Shown here piece by piece: positions 1 to 5,283 of a stretch of DNA of 5,834 bases; position 1 is the stretch's first letter; each line of letters begins with the position of its first letter. This DNA is from Planctomycetota bacterium. Lineage in GTDB: Bacteria > Planctomycetota > Planctomycetia > Pirellulales > Pirellulaceae. The stretch covers positions 1-5,834 of the forward strand of contig JAEZAS010000452.1 of the NCBI GenBank assembly GCA_023430365.1, given 5' to 3'. The notes beneath the pieces were generated by a model that did no database searches, was not told the DNA's origin, and saw nothing but the letters and a program-made list of their open reading frames with translations. Position numbers and translations under genes: made by a program.

Positions 1-113
1 CATTCCATGTGCGGACAGCCCCGCGATATGGCGTTCATTTCAAGCAGTGCCCGATTGATGCAGCGCTGAACTGCAGGGCTGTCGGCAAACGGAGTGATGC
101 CGACTACTTTGGC
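1..113. other. Unassigned stretch downstream of tsaE
   Basis: No gene can be called here. On the minus strand the frame directly after the tsaE stop stays open to the window edge (it reads VVGITPFADSPAVQ...), but it has no ATG or GTG until position 38, and that ATG has no ribosome binding site. On the plus strand one frame ends with TGA at 67-69 and another is open from position 3 to a TAG at 160-162. Neither gives a recognisable protein. It could hold the end of a convergent plus-strand gene or the beginning of another minus-strand gene; sequence below position 1 would decide. Confidence 0.4.
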
Positions 114-593
114 CTAACCTTTGGTGAGATGCTGTTGCACATTTCTAACAGCCGCTTCTAGTTCCGGGCCGATCGAGCGGATGGTGAAAACCCGCGATGT
201 CGCGCCGGTGACTTCTATTTCAATCGTCAGATGCTCCGCCGGCAGGCAGCGCTCGACCTTATCCGCCCATTCGATGAACGTCAGTCCGCCGCCGTCGAAG
301 AATTCCTCGGGACCTAGCTGCAGGAACTCATCGTCATCGTGCAGCCGATAGGCGTCGAGGTGATAGATCGGCCGCTTGCCGGCATATTGCTGCAGGAGCA
401 CGAACGTGGGACTGACGACTTGCTCGCGGTCGACGTTCAGTGCCGCGGCCACTGCCTGCACCAGGCGTGTCTTGCCGGCCCCCAGCGTGCCCAATAAAGC
501 GACGACGGTGCCGGCGGGCAACTCCGCGGCCAGCGCCTTGCCGAGCCGCTCTGTGTCGTCGATGTCGGCAGCGTCGAAGCGAAATTCCGTCAT
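114..593 (-). CDS. tsaE: TsaE, tRNA threonylcarbamoyladenosine biosynthesis ATPase
   Basis: TsaE is the small cytoplasmic P-loop ATPase that works with TsaD and TsaB to put the N6-threonylcarbamoyl group on A37 of tRNAs reading ANN codons. In the 159-residue product the Walker A loop GTLGAGKT is at about 35-42, SPTF at 61-64, HLDAYRL at 78-84 and FIEWADKVE at 106-114. These appear in the family's order, and the length is normal for TsaE (about 150 residues). I chose the ATG at 591-593 because it begins 13 nt after the thiL stop and puts the usual short N-terminus before the P-loop. An in-frame ATG at 659 would add 22 residues and overlap thiL by 53 nt. A weak CAGGG lies just before the chosen ATG. 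The spacing implies co-transcription and perhaps translational coupling with thiL. Family identity is secure; the start is likely. Confidence 0.95.
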   Translation of the reverse strand: MTEFRFDAADIDDTERLGKALAAELPAGTVVALLGTLGAGKTRLVQAVAAALNVDREQVVSPTFVLLQQYAGKRPIYHLDAYRLHDDDEFLQLGPEEFFDGGGLTFIEWADKVERCLPAEHLTIEIEVTGATSRVFTIRSIGPELEAAVRNVQQHLTKG

Positions 594-606
594 GCCCTGG
601 ATGCCC

Positions 607-1527
607 TTAGTCCAACCGATGTTCGTAGCCCCGCGGCGCGAGAGGCTGGCGGGTTCCATTCGGAGCCACCGTCCACAAACCGGGTTCTTTCACAAGTCGG
701 CCAATTCGCGTGAGAGGCACAGCAAGCGGTTGGACTGCCAGTAAACGTTCCGCTTCCGGGGCAGAAACGGCGAGAATGAGCTCAAAGTCCTCGCCGTCGC
801 CGAGGGCGTGTTCGAGCGGGAGTTTGCCGGTCGATTCCGCAAGCTGCCTGGCGGCTGGGCTGATCGGTACGGCGTGCAGATCGATTTCCGCTCCACAGCC
901 GCATTCGGCCACCAGGCGAGACAGGTCGAGCGTCAAACCATCGCTGACGTCCATGGCGGCATGAATCTCCGCATGATCGGCGAGCCAGCGAGCCTCTCGG
1001 AGCCGCGGTGTAAAGCTGAAGTGTTTTCCGAGTATGCTCCCGCCGAAGTTTCCGGTGACGAGAATCTGATCTTCCGGCTGTCCTCCCCCCCGACGAAACG
1101 CCCGCTGCGGTTCGACTTCACCGACGGCTGTGATGTTGATCACGAGGGGCCCGTCCCAGCTGTTCGTATCGCCTCCCGCCAGGGCGGCATCGAACTCGGC
1201 GGCGAGCTCGAAGATGCCTTCGTAAAGGTCGCGAGCCAGCTGTTCTCCGCCAGTGCGAGGAAGAGAGACCGAAACAAACGCCGCCACTGGCCTGGCTCCC
1301 ATGGCGGCCAGATCGCTGAGGTTCACCGCGAGCGACTTTCGCCCCACGAGCCGCGGCGATACTTCCGCCAGTCGAAAGTCGACGCCGTCCATCAGCATGT
1401 CGGTCGTGACGACGTTGACATGCCCCGGCGACACCGAAACCAGCGCCGCGTCGTCACCGATTCCGAGCGGAACCTGCGGATGCAAAGCCACCCGCGAACG
1501 CAGCCAATGGATGAAGGAGAGTTCCAA
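607..1527 (-). CDS. thiL: Thiamine-phosphate kinase ThiL
   Basis: ThiL phosphorylates thiamine monophosphate with ATP to give thiamine pyrophosphate, the last step of the cofactor pathway, in the cytoplasm. The 306-residue product carries the family's metal, ATP and substrate motifs in order: GIGDDAALV (22-30), TTDMLMDGVDF (41-51), SDLAAMGA (71-78), GGDT (118-121), AMDVSDGL (191-198) and GDGEDFEL (243-250). Length is close to the family norm (about 310-330), so it looks intact. The start is TTG at 1525-1527. The frame stays open upstream to a TAG at 1597-1599, but that stretch has no ATG or GTG. The next candidate, GTG at residue 13, would remove the N-terminal helix (FIHWLR). No Shine-Dalgarno sequence precedes the TTG; the heptamer repeat begins 3 nt upstream. 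tsaE follows after 13 nt, probably in the same transcript. The 'MELSFIHWLR' opening resembles planctomycete ThiL as I remember it. Confidence 0.95.
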   Translation of the reverse strand: MELSFIHWLRSRVALHPQVPLGIGDDAALVSVSPGHVNVVTTDMLMDGVDFRLAEVSPRLVGRKSLAVNLSDLAAMGARPVAAFVSVSLPRTGGEQLARDLYEGIFELAAEFDAALAGGDTNSWDGPLVINITAVGEVEPQRAFRRGGGQPEDQILVTGNFGGSILGKHFSFTPRLREARWLADHAEIHAAMDVSDGLTLDLSRLVAECGCGAEIDLHAVPISPAARQLAESTGKLPLEHALGDGEDFELILAVSAPEAERLLAVQPLAVPLTRIGRLVKEPGLWTVAPNGTRQPLAPRGYEHRLD

Positions 1528-1530
1528 CGG

Positions 1531-1629
1531 AGTAGTCAGTAAACAGTAGACAGTTAACAGTATGAATCGCGTGCCTGTTCGACCGGCGAAGTTGCTCTAC
1601 TGTCTACTGTAAACTGTTTACTGTCTACT
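1531..1629. repeat. Inverted pair of five-unit heptamer arrays (htrA-thiL spacer)
   Basis: Two arrays of a degenerate 7-base unit, consensus AGTARAC, face each other. The left array (1531-1565) reads AGTAGTC, AGTAAAC, AGTAGAC, AGTTAAC, AGTATGA on the plus strand. The right array (1595-1629) is five units of the complement: CTCTACT, GTCTACT, GTAAACT, GTTTACT, GTCTACT. The arms pair at 27 of 35 positions around a 29-nt spacer (1566-1594) of ordinary composition. A further unit, GTTTACT at 1634-1640, is 4 nt out of register and contains the htrA stop codon (TAA on the minus strand). In the minus-strand transcript the arms could fold into a long imperfect hairpin between htrA and thiL; in DNA they could form a cruciform. 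There is no U-tract to make a standard terminator. The A+T-rich, monotonous units contrast sharply with the flanking genes and suggest a dispersed repeat family, which this single copy cannot prove. Confidence 0.9.
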
Positions 1630-1635
1630 CGCCGT

Positions 1636-3003
1636 TTACTTCGTCTGCCGATTGGCCACTCGCAGGTGACCGTACAGCGTGTCGGTCCCCCGGACGATGT
1701 AGAACACGACCGGGTCGAGCTTCACCAGATCTTCGCGGTCGAGGATGTAGGCGATGTTCTCGAGCGAGATCGTTTCCCAGACGTGCATGCCGACGAGCAC
1801 GTCGTTGCGGCGAATGCCCTGGGCGGCGGCGGGGCTATCGGCCCGGACAGCCGTCACGCGGAGCCCGCCGCGATAGCGAGAATTGAGCGTCCGGAACTCG
1901 GTTTCGTCGATCGAAGCGAGCTTCAGGCCTAGCGTTTCCCAAACCCGATCGGCAAGGGGCAGCTTCGAGGCGGGTTGCTTCAGGGCGGGAGCAAGGGCCA
2001 GGCTCACGCTTTCCGTGGCCAGGTCACGCTGCACTTCGATATGGACCGACTCGCCGCGGCTCCGCCCGAGGAAGGCCAGCTCGACGTCCAGGCTGCGTTC
2101 GATCTTGCGGTCGCCGATCGCCGTGATCACGTCGCCAGCCCGCAAGCCGCTTTTGGCGGCGGGGCTGTCGGGCAGCACCGAGGTGACGGAGAACGTCCGC
2201 TGCTCGGGTTCGCACTTCGTCGTGCCAGCGATGCCGTGCGCGTTCTGATCGATCCGCTCGACGCTCATCAGTCGGGCGGCGACTTCGAGGGCCTCGTCAA
2301 TTGGAATGGCAAAGCCGATTCCTTGAGCTCCAACCCGTACGGCCACGTTGATGCCGATCACTTCGCCGTCGATGTTCAGCAGCGGGCCGCCGGAGTTGCC
2401 GGGGTTGATGCTGGCGTCGGTCTGGATCAGATCGTGATATTTCTGTTCGTCGCTCACTTGCACCGAGCGGTGCAGGGCGCTGATGATGCCGCGAGTTACC
2501 GTGTGTTCGTAGCCGTAGGCATTGCCGATCGCTACGACCGGTTCGCCGGTCATCAGGTCACAGGAGGTGCCGAACTGGATGACTTGCAGCGGCTGAGATA
2601 CGTCGACCTTGATCACGGCCAGATCGGTTTTGGGGTCGTGGGCGATCAACTTGGCGACAGCGTTCCGGCCGTCGTGCATGGTCACCTGGATGTTCGACAC
2701 CCCTTCGACCACGTGATAGTTCGTAACTATATAGCCGCGGGAATCGAACACGATGCCCGTGCCCATCCCGTTCACCTGGCGGACGCCATCGGCTCCAACC
2801 GTCGGGTTCTCCGCGCGCACCGTCTTACGACCGTGAATATTGACGATCGAGGGGGCGGTTTCTTTGATCGCCTTCACGATCGCCGTGTAGCGCAGCTCGG
2901 AAGCGCGGGCGGGCAGGGCGATCGTCGTGCAGGCCGAGGCGACCAATAGGCAGCCGGTTAGCCAGATACGACGATGGAGCACTGGATTGCATTGCTCGGG
3001 CAT
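1636..3003 (-). CDS. htrA: HtrA/Deg-family periplasmic serine protease with two PDZ domains
   Basis: This is an exported trypsin-fold serine protease of the HtrA (DegP/DegQ/DegS) family, which degrades or holds misfolded envelope proteins. The N-terminus has basic residues (HRR, 10-12), a hydrophobic core (about 13-31) and a probable signal peptidase I site after ALPARA, near residue 34. LTGC at 15-18 looks like a lipobox but lies too early in the hydrophobic core to be one. The protease domain spans about 40-245, with the triad H97 (TNYHVVEG), D127 (TDLAVIK) and S204 (NPGNSGGP), so it should be active. PDZ1 is about 269-338, with SPAAKSGLRAGDVI. PDZ2 is about 356-448, with SPAAAQGIRRNDVL, and is more divergent. 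Total length, 455 residues, is typical. The ATG at 3003 has no Shine-Dalgarno sequence; a GTG at 2980-2982 would give a shorter, equally good signal peptide. The gene stands alone behind a 328-nt gap, but nothing like a strong terminator separates it from thiL. Confidence 0.95.
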   Translation of the reverse strand: MPEQCNPVLHRRIWLTGCLLVASACTTIALPARASELRYTAIVKAIKETAPSIVNIHGRKTVRAENPTVGADGVRQVNGMGTGIVFDSRGYIVTNYHVVEGVSNIQVTMHDGRNAVAKLIAHDPKTDLAVIKVDVSQPLQVIQFGTSCDLMTGEPVVAIGNAYGYEHTVTRGIISALHRSVQVSDEQKYHDLIQTDASINPGNSGGPLLNIDGEVIGINVAVRVGAQGIGFAIPIDEALEVAARLMSVERIDQNAHGIAGTTKCEPEQRTFSVTSVLPDSPAAKSGLRAGDVITAIGDRKIERSLDVELAFLGRSRGESVHIEVQRDLATESVSLALAPALKQPASKLPLADRVWETLGLKLASIDETEFRTLNSRYRGGLRVTAVRADSPAAAQGIRRNDVLVGMHVWETISLENIAYILDREDLVKLDPVVFYIVRGTDTLYGHLRVANRQTK

Positions 3004-3113
3004 GAGGGGCTCGTCAGGCTGGGTCTCGGACTCATCCCTTACCGACCACAGACACCGGCGGGAGTGGTGTACGGGTGGCGCAAAGTCGAGGAACCAAAGC
3101 TAGATCGGTCCGG

Positions 3114-3145
3114 CGCCAGCCATCCGCTTAGCGGGGTGGCCGGCG
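3114..3145 (-). other. Imperfect hairpin in the htrA upstream region
   Basis: On the minus strand, CGCCGGCCA at the 5' side pairs with UGGCUGGCG at the 3' side (9 pairs, one of them G-U). A 2x1 internal loop follows, then four pairs (CCGC with GCGG) closed by UAA. It ends about 110 nt before the htrA start. No U-tract follows, so it does not look like an intrinsic terminator; it may be a leader structure or a protein-binding dyad. A role is inferred only from position. Confidence 0.35.
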
Positions 3146-3240
3146 GGCCGTAGAGTCGCCCTAAGTTGTCAAGCATCCGAGTGGCCGTTCGGCGCAGAAG
3201 CGAGGCTCAAGAGTGCTAAAGCCTTGCAGGCGTTAGGCGA

Positions 3241-3320
3241 ACGGTGCGTGCACCGTGTACCTGCACATAGCCGCAACGGCTGCGGGCGTTGAGCATGCTG
3301 CGCCTAGAGAGAAGTAGGCG
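3241..3320. repeat. Three short dyads at 30-bp spacing after the lipoprotein gene
   Basis: Three perfect inverted repeats start exactly 30 bp apart: ACGGTGC-GT-GCACCGT at 3241-3256 (7-bp arms), CCGCA-ACGGC-TGCGG at 3271-3285 (5-bp arms) and CGCCTA-GAGAGAAG-TAGGCG at 3301-3320 (6-bp arms). The last one lies 11 nt past the lipoprotein stop codon on the minus strand and could act as a weak 3'-end hairpin, although no T-run follows it. Their sequences are unrelated to each other. They might stabilise the 3' end or bind a regulator; the regular spacing may be chance. Confidence 0.35.
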
Positions 3321-3331
3321 GCGGCAAGTCG

Positions 3332-3775
3332 CTAGGGAACCGGGCTTAGTTCCGGGCCGTAAGGCAGCGGCGCTTCCGACGGTCCGATCACCGTGTCGAA
3401 ATAGTTCGGTTCAAAGACAGGGCGCGTCGGCAGAGGATGAAACTTCGGCAGCGGGGCCACGGGGACCTGCGGCTGGAGGGCGCCGTGCGGTTTCAAATGA
3501 TGCGCCAGCCGCTGGACGGGACGGCGCCGTCCATACTCCGGCGGGCAGGGCTGGGCAAATTGCTCCTCGTCCAGGGCGGCCTGCCAGGTGTGATACGACC
3601 CGCCAGCCGGCTCGCAGGCGCGATGTTGGCAGCCGGGCGTGCAGCGCGGTCCGCAGGCTGCAGGTCGAACGCATGGTCCACAACATCCCGTTCCGCTCAC
3701 CAGCAAGGCGATCGCTAGCAAGCCGGCTAACGCATGGCGAATCTGCTGGCGAATTGGCGAGACTTCAAAGTGCAT
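3332..3775 (-). CDS. Small Cys- and Pro-rich predicted lipoprotein, function unknown
   Basis: The function is not known. With the chosen start the product is 147 residues: a signal sequence with basic residues at 9 and 13, a hydrophobic stretch (about 15-26) and a probable lipidated Cys at 31 in VSGTGC. Gly at the -3 position is unusual for a lipobox. A Cys-rich patch follows, with Cys at 31, 32, 35, 41, 45, 49 and 54 plus one at 77. The C-terminal half is Pro-rich and low in complexity, containing PKFHPLPTRPVFEPNY. I recall similar FHP-x-PTRPVF tails in short planctomycete proteins; this is memory, not a search result. An in-frame ATG at 3892 would add 39 residues in front of the signal sequence and spoil it, so I prefer the ATG at 3773-3775. 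No Shine-Dalgarno sequence precedes it at normal distance. Large gaps on both sides suggest its own transcript. The Cys-rich patch could form disulphides in the envelope or bind metal, but no standard metal motif is evident. Confidence 0.7.
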   Translation of the reverse strand: MHFEVSPIRQQIRHALAGLLAIALLVSGTGCCGPCVRPAACGPRCTPGCQHRACEPAGGSYHTWQAALDEEQFAQPCPPEYGRRRPVQRLAHHLKPHGALQPQVPVAPLPKFHPLPTRPVFEPNYFDTVIGPSEAPLPYGPELSPVP

Positions 3776-3987
3776 GTCAACGGCCGCGACACGGAACGGA
3801 AAACATCCTCCGTTCTCATCGACCGCTACAACGGGCAATCTTGACCAAACCGGCAAAACTTGCCGACTTTGACGCGGCGTATGTGACACCACCTTCGCGC
3901 GTCTTCAATGGCTGTGCGCATGGAATTGTCTGCCCTGCCGCGAGTCTCCGAAAACTTTTTTGCCGAACGGACGGGATGGCTGCCGCC
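3776..3987. other. Leader and promoter region of the lipoprotein gene
   Basis: This 212-nt gap lies between the Gfo-like gene's stop and the lipoprotein start and should hold the latter's promoter on the minus strand. I see no convincing -35/-10 pair. A short perfect dyad, CGGCAA-AAC-TTGCCG, is at 3851-3865. A run of six T on the plus strand (3957-3962) reads as A on the transcribed strand, so it does not serve as a terminator for the upstream gene. A minus-strand GGAGG (3807-3811) directly abuts an ATG that opens a nine-codon frame ending one base before the lipoprotein start. Confidence 0.45.
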
Positions 3988-5274
3988 TCACTCCGTGGAC
4001 GCTTTGTCCGGCGCCGAATCGCCTGGCCGCCCTGCCTTCGGCTTCACCAGCACCTGCAACGTTTGGAGCAGTAGAAAAACGAGCACGGGTACCAGAATGA
4101 ACACCGGCCACATCCGCCACACCGGCCAGTTCCGCAGCGGCAGATGGAGTCCCTCCACCACGGCCGCCAGCAGGATCACCAGCAGCACAGCCGTCAGGGT
4201 CAGGCAGCCGCCGACGGCCATCACTCCCTTGAACGATTCCTCCTCGCTTCGCTCCTCGGCAAGCAATTCGATCGTTCGACCCTTCTGAATACTGCGGTCG
4301 ATGCTGGAGACGACTTCCAGGTCGTGACACACAGCCGACCAATCCGTCGTCGGCATACGATGGGCCAGCCGGTCGCGGATGATCGCCCAAGTCTGTGACC
4401 ATTCCGGCCCGCGATCGATGTCGACTCGTTCCGCATCCGCCGCCTCGATCCTCAATTTCCAGGTGGCATCGCCCCCCCGCTGGGCGGCGGGCATGATCAA
4501 CGTCGCCTGTCCCGCGGAGCCAACCAGCGTCAGCCGAGTCTCCTCCTGATGAGTCGCCGGCCCAACCGACCAGCGCGACGGAAACGCCGCGGTCCCCTGC
4601 AGGTTGACCAGCAGGTTCGCCAGCGATGGCAACTCCCGCCGCTTCGGCCCCAGCGGATCGACCATCGCCTCGGTGATCGGCCCACTGGCGGTCACCTTCT
4701 TGATGGGGCCAAGCAGCCGGCGCAGTAGCGGCACATCCTCCGAGAAAGCCTTGAGCACCGCGGCCCGATCGCGCTCGCGCAGGCCTCGCTCGAGCGTCAC
4801 ATACTCGATCGTCCCGATCGAGTTGTCCTCACCCTGAGCCATTTGAGCGAGTCGCACGAAGGCTGGATGCTCGCTGCCACGACGGTGCACGAGGACCGTC
4901 CGCCGGTCACGCGTGGCCATGTCGATCTCGTAGGCCAATAGCAGATCGCAGGCGGGATGCACGAGCAGCAGCGGAACCTCCTCGGCGATCAACTTCCGCA
5001 GTTGGTCGGCCCGGAGTTCATCGGCTGCCATGCCGTCCGCCTGATTGCCGTCGGTCTTGCCTTGGCTCACCACGACCAGATCGACCGAACCTTCCAGCAG
5101 CAGCCACTCCCAATCGGGATCGTTCACCCGCGTTTGCGGCGACAAGTGGCGGAGCCGGGGCTCAAACTCGGCGGGCGTGTTGTAGGCGGCGACGAGCGTC
5201 GCCTCATCGCGCTCCACAGCCCAGCGGACGAGCGCGAGCGTTTCTTCGTCGAGGCCCAGCAAGGCGAGTCGCAT
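3988..5274 (-). CDS. Gfo/Idh/MocA-like protein with two C-terminal membrane helices
   Basis: The 428-residue product follows the Gfo/Idh/MocA oxidoreductase plan: an N-terminal Rossmann-like half (about 1-125), an alpha/beta half (about 150-340), and the typical closing helix HDLEVVSSIDRSIQKGRTIEL (317-337). The hallmarks are eroded. GxGxxG is reduced to GLDEET at 7-12. The catalytic-Lys motif EKP is replaced by VHP (105-107). The D-x3-H of the active-site helix appears as K175...E179 before DVPLLRRLLG. After an acidic linker (EERSEEES) come two hydrophobic helices at about 351-374 and 388-410, then a basic, hydrophilic tail. Both ends should face the cytoplasm, giving a membrane-anchored soluble domain. 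The membrane pair is not part of ordinary family members (about 330-400 residues). The ATG at 5272-5274 is 9 nt after the upstream dehydrogenase gene and lacks a Shine-Dalgarno sequence, so translation is probably coupled. It may be a pseudoenzyme or bind a different nucleotide or ligand; the substrate is unknown. Confidence 0.8.
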   Translation of the reverse strand: MRLALLGLDEETLALVRWAVERDEATLVAAYNTPAEFEPRLRHLSPQTRVNDPDWEWLLLEGSVDLVVVSQGKTDGNQADGMAADELRADQLRKLIAEEVPLLLVHPACDLLLAYEIDMATRDRRTVLVHRRGSEHPAFVRLAQMAQGEDNSIGTIEYVTLERGLRERDRAAVLKAFSEDVPLLRRLLGPIKKVTASGPITEAMVDPLGPKRRELPSLANLLVNLQGTAAFPSRWSVGPATHQEETRLTLVGSAGQATLIMPAAQRGGDATWKLRIEAADAERVDIDRGPEWSQTWAIIRDRLAHRMPTTDWSAVCHDLEVVSSIDRSIQKGRTIELLAEERSEEESFKGVMAVGGCLTLTAVLLVILLAAVVEGLHLPLRNWPVWRMWPVFILVPVLVFLLLQTLQVLVKPKAGRPGDSAPDKASTE

Positions 5275-5283
5275 GGCGTCGGC

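Larger units (their letters stand above)
3004..3331. other. Intergenic region upstream of htrA
   Basis: I find no credible coding frame in these 328 nt; open frames crossing it are shadows. It should contain the 3' end of the lipoprotein transcript and the htrA promoter and leader, both on the minus strand. A perfect minus-strand TTGACA occurs at 3167-3172, but the position 17 nt downstream is G+C-only, so no convincing -10 box goes with it. Several inverted repeats are present: a larger hairpin at 3114-3145 and three short dyads starting at 3241, 3271 and 3301, listed separately. AGCATGCT at 3292-3299 is an 8-base palindrome. No rRNA, tRNA or recognised riboswitch is visible. Confidence 0.6.

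Noticed and set aside
808..1542. 244-codon plus-strand open frame opposite thiL
   Set aside because: It lies entirely antisense to a complete ThiL with all family motifs, and its translation resembles nothing known. Long antisense frames are expected in G+C-rich genes.
1975..2949. 324-codon plus-strand open frame opposite htrA
   Set aside because: Asp/Gly/His-rich composition typical of a reverse-frame shadow; the minus-strand HtrA is full length with an intact catalytic triad.
2929..2952. LTGC and ASAC in the HtrA signal region as a lipoprotein lipobox
   Set aside because: LTGC comes after only a few hydrophobic residues, and ASAC has Ala where Leu is normal and is followed by more hydrophobic sequence. 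The ALPARA site for signal peptidase I fits better.
3144..3172. Perfect TTGACA -35 box on the minus strand (3167-3172) as the htrA promoter
   Set aside because: The region 16-18 nt downstream is G+C-only with no TATAAT-like hexamer, so a sigma-70 promoter cannot be supported from this box alone.
3159..3238. Integron attC-like site: GTTAGGC (fits GTTRRRY) at 3232-3238 with CCCTAAG at 3159-3165 and partly complementary inner boxes
   Set aside because: The left box does not end in AAC as required, the 46 nt between the inner boxes show no palindrome, and there is no integrase or cassette-like gene order nearby.
3851..3865. CGGCAA-AAC-TTGCCG dyad as an intrinsic terminator of the SDR/Gfo-like operon
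   Set aside because: It lies more than 120 nt past the stop, has a six-pair stem and is not followed by a T-run on either strand.
3289..4074. 261-codon plus-strand open frame across the lipoprotein gene and both gaps
   Set aside because: Arg/Ser/Ala-rich with no domain or signal. The minus-strand frame has a signal sequence, Cys cluster and Pro-rich motif, so it is the better gene.
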